From: JBFWVD01 sp050246915
GTDB lineage: Bacteria > Actinomycetota > Acidimicrobiia > Acidimicrobiales > Ilumatobacteraceae
DNA: 64,000 nucleotides
Assembly (NCBI GenBank): GCA_050246915.1
Contig: JBFWVD010000020.1
Coordinates: 1 to 64,000, forward strand
Direction: 5' to 3'
Of this stretch, positions 50,793-59,433 are shown piece by piece. A program made the position numbers and the translations under genes. Each line of letters begins with the position of its first letter. Position 1 is the first letter of the stretch. The notes beneath the pieces were generated by a model. That model was not told the DNA's origin, did not search any database, and saw only the letters and a program-made list of their open reading frames with translations.

Positions 50793-52082
50793 ATGAGCGG
50801 CGAACTCGAGCAATTGCCCTACGACGACACGACGATCGATCACATCCCGATCAGCGACATCGTCGTGTCGGACATTGCGCTGTGGACCGGACCGGAGTCG
50901 CTGCGGGACAAGGCGTTCGCTCGCCTGCGAGCCGAGCGACCGGTGAGCTTCCATCCCGAGGCCGACATCCCCGGGTTCCCACTCGGTCCGGGCTTCTGGG
51001 CGGTGACCCGATTCGATGACGTGTGGGAGGTGAGCCGTCATCCCAAGTTGTTCCAATCGGGGTTGGGATCGAACATCTTCGATCTCCCTGTCGAGATCAA
51101 CGAGTTCTTCGGCTCGATGATCAACATGGACGACCCCAAGCACGTGCGGCTGCGCTCGATCGTGCAGAAGGCGTTCACGCCGCGCCAGATCGCGCTCATC
51201 GATGACCACGTGCGCGATGTTGCCGCCCGGGTGGTGGATCGTCTGCTCGCCGATCATCTCGACGGGCGATGCGATTTCGTCACCGAGGTCGCCGCCCAAC
51301 TGCCGCTCGAGATCATCTGCCAGATGATGGGCATCCCCACCAGCGACGTGGAGCGGATCTTCGGCTGGACGAACGCGATCTTGGGCGCCAGCGATCCCGA
51401 CTACGGCGGCACGTTCGAGCAGTTGCTCGCCACCAGCCTCGAGTTCTTCGCGTACGCGCAGTCACTCGGCGAGCAGCGCTTGGAAGCACCGGCCGACGAT
51501 CTCACCAGCGCACTCATGCACGCTTCGGTGGATGGCGAACGGCTGAGCGCGGCGGAGTTCGGTTCGTTCTTCATCCTGCTGTCGGTGGCCGGCAATGAGA
51601 CCACCCGCAACGCCATCAGCCACGGCATGCTCCAGCTGACCCGACATCCCGAGCAGCGCGCGCTGTGGTGGTCGGACTTCGATCGGTTCGCTCCTGGCGC
51701 CGTCGAGGAGATCGTGCGCTGGGCCTCGCCGGTGACCCACTTCCGACGCACCGCCACCGAGGACACGGTGTTGAACGCCACACCCATCGCCGCCGGCGAC
51801 AAGGTGGTGATGTTCTACACATCGGCCAACCGCGACGAGCGACACTTCGAGCGCCCGTACGAGTTCGACATCACGCGGACCCCGAACGATCACGTCGGGT
51901 TCGGCGCGGGTGGACCGCACTTCTGCCTCGGCGCCAACCTCGCCCGCCGGGAGATCACCGCCATGTTCGACGAGCTGCACCGGCGCGTACCCGACATCGC
52001 CATCGTCGGTGAGCCCGCACGGCTCCGCAGCATGTTCATCAATGGGATCAAGCGCATGCCGTGCGCATGGTCGACAACCTGA
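50793..52082 (+). CDS. Cytochrome P450 (CYP125-like)
   Basis: A 429-residue soluble P450. The heme-binding Cys378 lies in FGAGGPHFCLGANLAR, the I-helix threonine in LLSVAGNETTRNAISHG and the K-helix ExxR in VEEIVRWASPV. The substrate-recognition regions (LGPGFWAVTRFDDVWEVSRHP, SMINMDDPKHVRLRSIVQKAF) resemble CYP125/CYP124/CYP142, which hydroxylate cholesterol side chains and branched lipids. No ferredoxin is encoded next to it. The ATG at 50793 (MSGELEQLP) is chosen over the longer open frame to 50727. Supports lipid or sterol breakdown with the nearby thiolases. Confidence 0.9.
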   Translation: MSGELEQLPYDDTTIDHIPISDIVVSDIALWTGPESLRDKAFARLRAERPVSFHPEADIPGFPLGPGFWAVTRFDDVWEVSRHPKLFQSGLGSNIFDLPVEINEFFGSMINMDDPKHVRLRSIVQKAFTPRQIALIDDHVRDVAARVVDRLLADHLDGRCDFVTEVAAQLPLEIICQMMGIPTSDVERIFGWTNAILGASDPDYGGTFEQLLATSLEFFAYAQSLGEQRLEAPADDLTSALMHASVDGERLSAAEFGSFFILLSVAGNETTRNAISHGMLQLTRHPEQRALWWSDFDRFAPGAVEEIVRWASPVTHFRRTATEDTVLNATPIAAGDKVVMFYTSANRDERHFERPYEFDITRTPNDHVGFGAGGPHFCLGANLARREITAMFDELHRRVPDIAIVGEPARLRSMFINGIKRMPCAWSTT

Positions 52083-52091
52083 GCAGCTGGC

Positions 52092-52439
52092 TCAGTTCCA
52101 GCCCAGCTCGGTGAGTCGCTCGTCGCTGATGCCGAAGTGATGGGCCACCTCGTGGATGACCGTGCGCCGCACCTGTTCGACCACATGATCGTTGTCCCGA
52201 CTGATGCGGCAGATCGGCAATCGATAGATGCTGATCCGATCGGGCAGGACCATGCCGCCGTAGTTGTTGCCCCGGGAGGTGAGCGGGATGCCGTGGTACA
52301 GCCCGAGCAGGTTCGGGCTCGCCCCCATGTCCTCCACGACCACCGCCACGTTGTCCATGCGATCGGCGAGGGCTTCGGGAATGGCGTCGAGCGCCATGGA
52401 CACGAGCGCTTCGAACTCGGCGTGGGTGACCTCTACCAT
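52092..52439 (-). CDS. Zincin-like metallopeptidase family protein
   Basis: A 115-residue member of the zincin family PF06262-like group of actinobacterial metallopeptidases. The motif RTVIHEVAHHFGISDERL shows HExxHH with a downstream acidic ligand. It is small, cytoplasmic and without pro-region; the role is unknown. ATG start at 52439. Convergent with the P450 gene (9-base gap) and 23 bases from the thymidine kinase stop on the same strand. Confidence 0.85.
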   Translation of the reverse strand: MVEVTHAEFEALVSMALDAIPEALADRMDNVAVVVEDMGASPNLLGLYHGIPLTSRGNNYGGMVLPDRISIYRLPICRISRDNDHVVEQVRRTVIHEVAHHFGISDERLTELGWN

Positions 52440-52462
52440 TCCCTGAGCCTAGGGGGAGGTCG

Positions 52463-53077
52463 TCACGGCCTGGCCGCGGTCACGCCCCCCACGTAGTGAC
52501 GTCGGCAGAGCAGCTCGTAGGTGACGGTGTCGCCGAACAGATGGGCCCCGGCCGGGTCGGTGTCACCGACGACGACCACCTCGCCTTCGTAGACGATCTT
52601 GCCGTTGACCAGCCGGGCGTTGTGAGTGGCACGCGCTCCGCACCAGCATCGCGCTTCGACCTGCAGCGCCACGCGCTCATCGGCGACTTCGAGCAGACGT
52701 CTGGTTCCGTCGAACAACAGCCCGCGGAAATCGGTGATGAGTCCGAACGCGTACACGTCGGCGCCGATCTCGTCCACGACGCGGGCCAGTTGATCGACCT
52801 GCGCGGCCGAATAGAACTGCGCCTCGTCACACACCATGAACGCCAACCCCTTGCGCTGGGCATGTTCGTTGGCGATGGCGTAGAGGTCCATCGACGGATC
52901 GATGTTGATGGCCGGGGCCGACACACCGAGCCGGCTCGACACCTGCGCCCCTTCGCGATCGAGCATGGTCAGCAAGATCCCGACGAGCCCGCGGCTGGCG
53001 AGGTTGTGGTGGATCTGGAGCGCCAGCGTGGACTTGCCGGATCCCATCGTGCCGAAGGAGAAGCGCAGGACTGCCAC
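52463..53077 (-). CDS. tdk: Thymidine kinase (type II)
   Basis: A 204-residue thymidine kinase, salvaging thymidine to dTMP. The P-loop is FGTMGSGKST, the catalytic Glu is in FMVCDEAQFY, and the zinc site CWCGARATHNARL ... LLCRRHYV is present. GTG start at 53077; the long open frame upstream (to 53989) is antisense to the lipoprotein gene. It is divergent from that gene with 66 bases between starts. Confidence 0.93.
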   Translation of the reverse strand: MAVLRFSFGTMGSGKSTLALQIHHNLASRGLVGILLTMLDREGAQVSSRLGVSAPAINIDPSMDLYAIANEHAQRKGLAFMVCDEAQFYSAAQVDQLARVVDEIGADVYAFGLITDFRGLLFDGTRRLLEVADERVALQVEARCWCGARATHNARLVNGKIVYEGEVVVVGDTDPAGAHLFGDTVTYELLCRRHYVGGVTAARP

Positions 53078-53143
53078 GGGGATGGCACGGTAGTCCAGCG
53101 CCACGGCCTCACCGCACTGGCACCCGGGCTCTAAGGTGCGTCG

Positions 53144-53932
53144 ATGGCAAAACGCCTCTTGGTCGGCTCGACGCACCCGGTGTCGATCCCGGGGTCGATC
53201 CCGGTGTTGCTCTCGCGGCTGCTCACCGTGTCGCTCATCGGCGGATTGGCTCTGTCGGCGTGCAGCTCCGTTGACGACGTGCGCACCGTCACCGATGTCG
53301 AGCTCACCCGAAGCACGATCACACCTGACACGACAGCAGCCGACGACACAGCAGCCGACGACACAGGAGCTGACGACACAGGCGGTTCGGGCGCGACCGA
53401 CGTTTCGCCACCGACCTTGGTGGACCTGGGCAAGGTCATCGTCACGTCCGCGGACACCGTCCACGGCGGGCCGTGGGTCCTGCAGCCGTTCGAAGTGGGC
53501 GACACCGGCCCCACCGATCTGGCCAAGGCCATCAGCGACGACGGCGGCAGCGACGCCGAACAGTTCCTCACCGACGCCGAGTTCGTCGACGGCTACCAAC
53601 AGTTGTTCATCGCCAATGCCGAGGACCAACTCGTGGTGCAGCTGTTCCGGTTCGCCACCGCCGACGGCGCCACGAGCTATCTCCAGAGATGGAGCAGTAG
53701 CTTGGCATCGACGGGTCAGCCGTTCGGGGTCATCAACCTCCCTGACGCGGTGGCCGTCGGCATCGAAGACACCACCACGCAGAGCGCCATCGTGCTCGCG
53801 AGTTACGACACCACGTTCATCGCAGTGCAGACCAACGTGGCGGCCGGTGTCATCTCGAACCAGGAGGTGGCCGGCATCGCCGCCGACGTGGCCCGTCAGC
53901 AAGTGGCCAAGCTCATCGTCACGACCAGATAG
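53144..53932 (+). CDS. Lipoprotein with TAADD repeat linker, function unknown
   Basis: A 262-residue lipoprotein: N-terminal hydrophobic segment (LSRLLTVSLIGGLALSAC) with lipobox Cys about residue 40, a Thr/Asp-rich linker containing three TAADD-type units, and a 170-residue soluble domain (WVLQPFEVGDTGPTDLAKAI, DQLVVQLFRFATADGATSYL, AIVLASYDTTFIAVQ). The soluble part has the alternating strand/helix pattern of DUF7373-like or LpqU-like extracytoplasmic proteins, but I cannot name the family. ATG at 53144 after AAGGTG. Probably anchored outside the membrane. Confidence 0.75.
   Translation: MAKRLLVGSTHPVSIPGSIPVLLSRLLTVSLIGGLALSACSSVDDVRTVTDVELTRSTITPDTTAADDTAADDTGADDTGGSGATDVSPPTLVDLGKVIVTSADTVHGGPWVLQPFEVGDTGPTDLAKAISDDGGSDAEQFLTDAEFVDGYQQLFIANAEDQLVVQLFRFATADGATSYLQRWSSSLASTGQPFGVINLPDAVAVGIEDTTTQSAIVLASYDTTFIAVQTNVAAGVISNQEVAGIAADVARQQVAKLIVTTR
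53333..53377 (+). repeat. Three 15-bp tandem repeats coding TAADD
   Basis: ACAGCAGCCGACGAC occurs at 53333-53347 and 53348-53362, with a variant (two changed bases) at 53363-53377. The unit is in frame and encodes Thr-Ala-Ala-Asp-Asp in the lipoprotein linker. Copy-number change would lengthen or shorten the linker without a frameshift. Confidence 0.9.
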
Positions 53933-54006
53933 GCAACGAGGCAAGCAGCACAAGCACACCGACGGCACTGGCCCGCGCCTCACAGACACGTGTCAATTCA
54001 CGTTGC

Positions 54007-55050
54007 TCAGGTCGGATCGAAGCAGCCCACCAACGATCGCATCCACGCACGCAACGCATCATGGGTCTCGGCTGGCGATTTGCCGAGTCGCACCACCACC
54101 AGGTCCAGTCCCGGCACCACGAGCGTGTACTGGCCCTCGTAGCCGTGGGCGCCGAACGCGCCGTGAGTAGCGATGTCGCCACGCCACACCCACCAGTGCT
54201 CGCCGTAGTCGTGGACCTCGTCGACACGGCTCTGCGGTGTGACCGTCCGTGCCCGATCGACCCAGCCCGCAGGGAGCAAACGACGCCCGTCCCACACACC
54301 GTCGCGCAGATAGAGCAGCCCGAACCTGGCGAAGTCCTGCGCCGTTGCATACAGATATGAAGAGCCCACGAACGTGCCTGCGGTATCGAAGCGTGGATCG
54401 GCGCTCGTCATCCCGAGCGGGACGAAGATCGACTCGTGCAGGAACGTTCGCATGCTGTCGGTGGTGCCGCCCACGGCATCTTGCACGATGCGCGCCACGA
54501 TGTTGGACGTGCCCGACGAGTATCGCCAGGTCGTGCCCGGCGACGCCTCGAGCTCGAATGCCGAGGCATACGCGGCGTGATCATCGATGCCCGCACCGAA
54601 CAGCATCTCGATGACGGTGGACACCGCACCGTCGACATAGTCCTCGACCCATCTCAGCCCACTCGTCATGCGGAGCAACTGATCGAGGGTGATCACCGCG
54701 CGAGGGTCGCCGAGATCGCGATGCCATGCCGGCACCGCAGCGGGTGCGCTGGTGTCGAGCAAACCGCGTCCGACGGCCGCGCCGCACGCGGCGTGCACGA
54801 CGCTCTTGGCCATCGACCACGAGATCAGAGCGTCGTCTGGACCACTGGTGTCGTGATATCGCTCGGCCACCGTTGCGCCACCTTGCACGATCACCACACC
54901 GAGCGTCCGAGCCAATTCCGCGTCGGTACTGACGGCCGCATCGAGCATGGTGGTCAGGCGATCGACATCGGCCCACTCGGGCAAGGGACGTCGATCCCAT
55001 TGCTCGGTGGGCCACCTCACATCCGGTGGCTGGGACGGCAGGGCGATCAC
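54007..55050 (-). CDS. Serine hydrolase, class C beta-lactamase family
   Basis: A 347-residue serine hydrolase. The SxxK nucleophile is SMAK in LISWSMAKSVVHAACG, the second motif YSSGTSN in TTWRYSSGTSNIVARI and the third region HGAFGAHGYEGQ (HxG). Close to EstB/6-aminohexanoate-dimer hydrolase-type esterases. No signal peptide (it begins MIALPSQPPDVRW), so cytoplasmic. Start at 55050; divergent from the TSUP gene with 89 bases between, and convergent with the lipoprotein gene. Confidence 0.87.
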   Translation of the reverse strand: MIALPSQPPDVRWPTEQWDRRPLPEWADVDRLTTMLDAAVSTDAELARTLGVVIVQGGATVAERYHDTSGPDDALISWSMAKSVVHAACGAAVGRGLLDTSAPAAVPAWHRDLGDPRAVITLDQLLRMTSGLRWVEDYVDGAVSTVIEMLFGAGIDDHAAYASAFELEASPGTTWRYSSGTSNIVARIVQDAVGGTTDSMRTFLHESIFVPLGMTSADPRFDTAGTFVGSSYLYATAQDFARFGLLYLRDGVWDGRRLLPAGWVDRARTVTPQSRVDEVHDYGEHWWVWRGDIATHGAFGAHGYEGQYTLVVPGLDLVVVRLGKSPAETHDALRAWMRSLVGCFDPT

Positions 55051-55139
55051 CGCAAGATCGTTGCACGGAGCCGGGTCATCGTGGCGCGCACTGCATCAAC
55101 GTCCGGACAACTTGCGACTCCCATTAGGGTCGAGCGCCC

Positions 55140-55874
55140 ATGAGCCTCGAGATGGTGACGTTCGGTGCGGGCGCGGCCATGACCGCGGCGGTCCTCGTCG
55201 GGGCGATCAGCCAGCAGGTCACCGGCTTCGGGTTCGCCATCGTGTGTTCACCGGTGTTCGCCCTCGCGGTGGGCGCGCACGATGGCGTGCGCCTGGTCAA
55301 CATGCTCGGCGTGGGGATGTCGGCGGTCTCGCTGATGGCGTGGCGTCGAGAGGTGAGTTGGCGGGATGTACTCGGGCTGTTGGTCCCGGCCATGTTCGGT
55401 GTGGCCTGCGGGGCGATCGTGGTCCGCCAGCTCGACAACCAGGTGCTCATGACCGTGGCGGGTGTGCTGGTGCTGCTGGCCGCGGCGGCCATCGCCTCGG
55501 GCTTACGGATCGCACGCCTGCGCGGTGGATTCGGCACCAGCGTGGCCGGGGCGACCAGTGGGATCATGAACGTCATCGGCGGAGTATCGGGCCCGGCGGT
55601 GGCCATATATGCCATCAACGCCGGCTGGCCACCCACGAGGTTCCGGGCCACGGTGCAGGCGTACTTCCTGGCCCTGAACCTCGCTTCGGTGGTGGCGCTC
55701 GGCGCGGTGGCGCCGCAATCAGAATTGACAGGCTCGGTGTTGGCGGCAGCGGCCGTCGGGATCGTTGCCGGGCGGCGCTTGGGGCGGAGCATGTCAGCTG
55801 AGCGCGTCCGCACCGCGGTGTTGGTGCTGGCCACCGTGGCCGGCGTGGCCGCCATCGCTCGTGGCCTCGCATGA
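55140..55874 (+). CDS. TSUP (TauE/SafE) family permease
   Basis: A 244-residue membrane protein with about eight hydrophobic segments, including GAISQQVTGFGFAIVCSPVF and TSGIMNVIGGVSGPAVAIYA, the two repeated TauE/SafE motifs. The family exports or imports sulfonates, sulfite and other anions. ATG at 55140. It ends 48 bases before the convergent GH1 stop. No sulfur gene lies nearby, so the substrate is open. Confidence 0.87.
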   Translation: MSLEMVTFGAGAAMTAAVLVGAISQQVTGFGFAIVCSPVFALAVGAHDGVRLVNMLGVGMSAVSLMAWRREVSWRDVLGLLVPAMFGVACGAIVVRQLDNQVLMTVAGVLVLLAAAAIASGLRIARLRGGFGTSVAGATSGIMNVIGGVSGPAVAIYAINAGWPPTRFRATVQAYFLALNLASVVALGAVAPQSELTGSVLAAAAVGIVAGRRLGRSMSAERVRTAVLVLATVAGVAAIARGLA

Positions 55875-55921
55875 CCAGGCTCGGCCCGGCCTGACCGCGA
55901 TCGTCCGTCGCTGTTCGTCGG

Positions 55922-57322
55922 TCAGCGACGAGGTAGCCGACCGGTCTCGCACACCTCGCGGTACCAGTGGAAGCTGTCGCGCGGCGTGCGCACCTGCGTG
56001 GCATGGTCGACGTGGACGAGGCCGAAACGGGTTCGGTATCCCTTGGCCCATTCGAAGTTGTCGAGCAGCGTCCACGCGAAGTAGCCGTCCACACGGACTC
56101 CGGCGTCCATCGCGACACCGAGTTCGCTGAGGTACGCGCCGAGGAACGCGATGCGCCGCTCATCGTGACAAGTTCCATTGACGACCGGATCGTCGTAGGC
56201 GACGCCGTTCTCGGTGATGTAGATCGGCGGCAGAGGCGCGTAGCGGTCGCGGAACCCGATGAGCATCTCGCTGAGTCCCTTGGGGGTGATGGGCCATCCC
56301 ATGTCGGTGGCATCGGGAGCGGGGAGAGCTGGGCGCACATGGGGCGCCGTCACATGTGCGGTAGGAACCGGCTCGGGGTTCGGCCGCAAGATGTTGTCGA
56401 AGTAATAGTTGATGCCGAGCCAATCGAGGGGTACTGCGATCTCGGCCTCATCGCCCGGCACCACGCACGCCGCCCAGTCGCCGAGATCGCTCATCAGGTC
56501 GTGCGGATAGCGGCCGAGCAGCAGCGGTTCGAGGAAGAACCGGTTCATGGTGCCGTCGACACGGCGAACCGCATCGTCGTCGATGGGATCACTCGGGTCG
56601 GAGCGCACGGGCGATGGGTTCAACACCACACCGAAGCGATGTGAGCCATCGGCCCGAGCGCTGGCCCGCATCGCGGCTACGGCACGGCCGTGGCCGAGCA
56701 GCAGATGATGGCCGGCGGCGACTGCCCGGGCCGGGTCCTGGATGCCCGGCGCATGCTCGCCGGAGCCATAGCCCAAGAACGCGTGACACCACGGTTCGTT
56801 CAAGGTGCCCCACCGTTGCACGCGATCGCCCAGCGCCTCGAACACGATCAATGCGTACTGCGTGAACCAATCAGAGCAATCTCGATTGGACCAACCACCA
56901 TGGCTCTGCAACGCGCTGGGAAGATCCCAATGGAACAGTGTGACCATCGGATCGATGCCCCGCTCGAGCAGACCATCCACCAGCCGGTCGTAGAACGCCA
57001 AGCCACGCGGTTCGATGCGGCCGACACCGTCGGGCAACACCCGCGACCACGACACCGAGAACCGATACGCGTCGACCCCGAGGTTGCCGAGCAACGCGAG
57101 GTCCTCGCGCCAGCGGTGATAGTGATCACACGCCACATCTCCGGTATCGCCGTTGTCGATGAAGCCCGGGCGCCGGCACACGTCGTCCCACACACTCGAT
57201 CCGCGTCCGTCCTCGGTGACCGCGCCTTCGATCTGGTAGCTCGCCGTCGCGGTGCCCCACACGAACGACGCCGGGAATGACACCCACGCCCCGGCGCTCC
57301 CAACTCGGGCTTGCGAACTCAC
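55922..57322 (-). CDS. GH1 beta-glucosidase
   Basis: A 466-residue family 1 glycoside hydrolase of normal size. The acid/base Glu is in GTLNEPWCHAFLG and the nucleophile Glu in IYITENGVAYDD; FVWGTATASYQIEGA and NFEWAKGYRTRFGLVHVD are the conserved ends. No signal peptide, so it hydrolyses beta-glucosides inside the cell. GTG start at 57322 overlaps the amylosucrase stop by 4 bases (GTGA), so the two are co-translated and probably under the neighbouring LacI regulator. Confidence 0.94.
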   Translation of the reverse strand: MSSQARVGSAGAWVSFPASFVWGTATASYQIEGAVTEDGRGSSVWDDVCRRPGFIDNGDTGDVACDHYHRWREDLALLGNLGVDAYRFSVSWSRVLPDGVGRIEPRGLAFYDRLVDGLLERGIDPMVTLFHWDLPSALQSHGGWSNRDCSDWFTQYALIVFEALGDRVQRWGTLNEPWCHAFLGYGSGEHAPGIQDPARAVAAGHHLLLGHGRAVAAMRASARADGSHRFGVVLNPSPVRSDPSDPIDDDAVRRVDGTMNRFFLEPLLLGRYPHDLMSDLGDWAACVVPGDEAEIAVPLDWLGINYYFDNILRPNPEPVPTAHVTAPHVRPALPAPDATDMGWPITPKGLSEMLIGFRDRYAPLPPIYITENGVAYDDPVVNGTCHDERRIAFLGAYLSELGVAMDAGVRVDGYFAWTLLDNFEWAKGYRTRFGLVHVDHATQVRTPRDSFHWYREVCETGRLPRR

Positions 57323-59307
57323 GCTCGGTCTCCTGTTGATCGAGGGAGCACGCTGAGATCGGCTCGATCGAGGAACCAGGCCACGCCGTAGGGCTCGAGC
57401 ACCAACTCCGATCCGCGAGCACGCACCGCGCCGGTGGCGAGCACATCGACCGGCTCACGCAACCCCGCCCATGTCAACGACTCCGTCGGGACCACCGCAG
57501 TGCTCGCCGACATGTTGGCCATGGCGTAGAAGCGCCCGTGACGGGGATGATGACGCTCGAACGCCAACACCGCCGGATCGCTGAGCTGATGGATCCAGGT
57601 GCTGCCGCCGGCAGCCAACGCAGGAGTGCGCCGACGGACCCGAACGATGTGGGCGATGCCGCTGAACATCCGCTGCTCGAGTGTCCCACTGATCCGTCGA
57701 CGTTCAACTGCGGCCCAGTCCATGTACGGACGATGGGTCCAACGCGAATCCCCGGCGGTGTCAGGATCGAGGAGATAGCTCGGATCGTTCCCCAACGCGA
57801 TCTCGTCGCCCATGTAGATGAGCGGAATCCCACCGAACGCGCAGGTGACTGCGTAGAGCAACAGAACGCGACGAACACCCAACTCGAGCGCGGCAGGATC
57901 GACATCGTCGAGCGCGGCGGTGATGCCGGCCAGCGCCGCCGCGCTTCCGCACGTGCGCTCATCGCCGTTGAGCTCGTTGGTCGAGAACGGTGTGCCGCGC
58001 GCCCACGATCCAGGATGGTCGCCGCGGTAGAAGGCGGCCAGGAAGCGGCGATGCGCCGAGCCGGACAACCCGGCGCGTGCGGCGTCGCCGTCGTCAACCG
58101 CCCACCCGATGTCGTCGTGGCATCGGACATAGGTGACGAAGCTCGTGCCGCGCGGCGTCTGCGGGAGCGCGGTGAGCGCCGCTCGCGCCAGCAATGCATC
58201 GCCTGAGGCCAGCGACGACCACAGCATCACCATGAGTTGGTTGTGATACGCGAGATGGCACTCGGAACGCTCGTGCTCGTGCGCTCCGAGATAGGGCATG
58301 AGTTGCGATGGGGCGACGATGGCTTCAGCCTTGAGCACCACCGCCGGCGCAACGATGCCCAGGAGCGCTCGCAGCACCTGGGCGATGTAATGCGCCTCGG
58401 GCTGGTTCTGGCAGTCGGTGCCCATGCGCTTCCAGGTGAATGCGATCGCGTCGATCCGCAACACGTCAACCCCGGCGTTGGCCAGGTTGCACATCACCTC
58501 GAGCATCGCCACCAGCACGTCGGGGTTCGAGTAGTTCAGATCCCACTGGTACTCGTGGAAGGTCGTCCACACCCAGCCCTCGAGTTCGTCGTCCCAGGTG
58601 AAGTTGCCCGGAGCCATCTCGGGGAACACCTCGGGGAGGGTCTGTTCGTACGCGTCGGGCAGCGTGCGATCGTCGAACACGTGATACATCGCTCGATGCG
58701 CGGCCGACCCGGCCCGAGCGGCCACCGCCCAGGGATGCTCACGGGCGGTGTGGTTGCACACGAGATCGAGACACAGACTGATCCCCCGCCGACGCAGGTC
58801 CTCGCTCAGCGCGACGAGATCGCCCCATGAGCCGAGCTTCGGATCGACATCGCCATAGTCGGCCACGGCGTAACCACCATCGTTGGCTCCCTCGCGCGGC
58901 TTGAGCACCGCCATGAGGTGGAGGTAGTTCACGTTCAACTCGCCGAGGTAGTCCAGATGTTCGCGGACACCGGTGAGCGTCCCACCGAAACGATCGGCGT
59001 AGGCCACGTAGCCGATGCGGTCGGCATGCTGGAACCACGATGGATCGATCTCGCGCACGGCATCGAGATCGCGGAGGTCTCGCCCGCGCTGCACCGATGC
59101 TCGCGCCACCACCGCCAACAACCGCTCGACCAGATCGCCCAGGTCGCCCGTTCCCCCGTAGAGCGCTTCGAGGGGATCGAGCGCGTCCGGCAGTAGGAGA
59201 TCGACGCGCGCCCAGAAGCGGACCAACTCGTCGCGGGAGAGGTGCTCGGACAGCAACTTGTCGACGGCGCGACGAGACCAGCCCACGTCGACCTCGTTCG
59301 TCATCAC
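57319..59307 (-). CDS. Amylosucrase-like GH13 alpha-glucanotransferase
   Basis: A 662-residue GH13 enzyme, matching amylosucrase in length. GGYAVADYGDVDPKLG, the nucleophile Asp in GVDVLRIDAIAFTWKRMG with TDCQNQPEAH, the acid/base Glu in VVLKAEAIVAPSQL and VRCHDDIGWAVDD are typical of the amylosucrase branch (GH13_4). It would transfer glucose from sucrose to an alpha-glucan, releasing fructose; sucrose hydrolase is the alternative. No signal peptide, so cytosolic. GTG at 59307 with GGAGG 8 bases before it; an ATG follows at once. Confidence 0.9.
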   Translation of the reverse strand: MMTNEVDVGWSRRAVDKLLSEHLSRDELVRFWARVDLLLPDALDPLEALYGGTGDLGDLVERLLAVVARASVQRGRDLRDLDAVREIDPSWFQHADRIGYVAYADRFGGTLTGVREHLDYLGELNVNYLHLMAVLKPREGANDGGYAVADYGDVDPKLGSWGDLVALSEDLRRRGISLCLDLVCNHTAREHPWAVAARAGSAAHRAMYHVFDDRTLPDAYEQTLPEVFPEMAPGNFTWDDELEGWVWTTFHEYQWDLNYSNPDVLVAMLEVMCNLANAGVDVLRIDAIAFTWKRMGTDCQNQPEAHYIAQVLRALLGIVAPAVVLKAEAIVAPSQLMPYLGAHEHERSECHLAYHNQLMVMLWSSLASGDALLARAALTALPQTPRGTSFVTYVRCHDDIGWAVDDGDAARAGLSGSAHRRFLAAFYRGDHPGSWARGTPFSTNELNGDERTCGSAAALAGITAALDDVDPAALELGVRRVLLLYAVTCAFGGIPLIYMGDEIALGNDPSYLLDPDTAGDSRWTHRPYMDWAAVERRRISGTLEQRMFSGIAHIVRVRRRTPALAAGGSTWIHQLSDPAVLAFERHHPRHGRFYAMANMSASTAVVPTESLTWAGLREPVDVLATGAVRARGSELVLEPYGVAWFLDRADLSVLPRSTGDRA

Positions 59308-59343
59308 GTCATCAGCCTCCCCGCCCCAGCGGCCACCGGTGAC

Positions 59344-59387
59344 GGCAGCTTCCGTGGAAGATAGTGGAAGCAGATGGCAGCTTCCAC
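59344..59387. promoter_or_regulatory. Candidate LacI operators upstream of amylosucrase
   Basis: Two overlapping symmetries lie 37-80 bases before the amylosucrase start: CTTCC-GT-GGAAG (59349-59360) and GTGGAAGC-N8-GCTTCCAC (59364-59371 with 59380-59387). The ten-base GGCAGCTTCC occurs twice (59344, 59377). Position and symmetry suit the neighbouring LacI repressor; binding is inferred. Confidence 0.5.
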
Positions 59388-59433
59388 GCCGTCGAGCGGA
59401 GATGCCACGAGATGGGCCCCCGATCGGGGTGGA

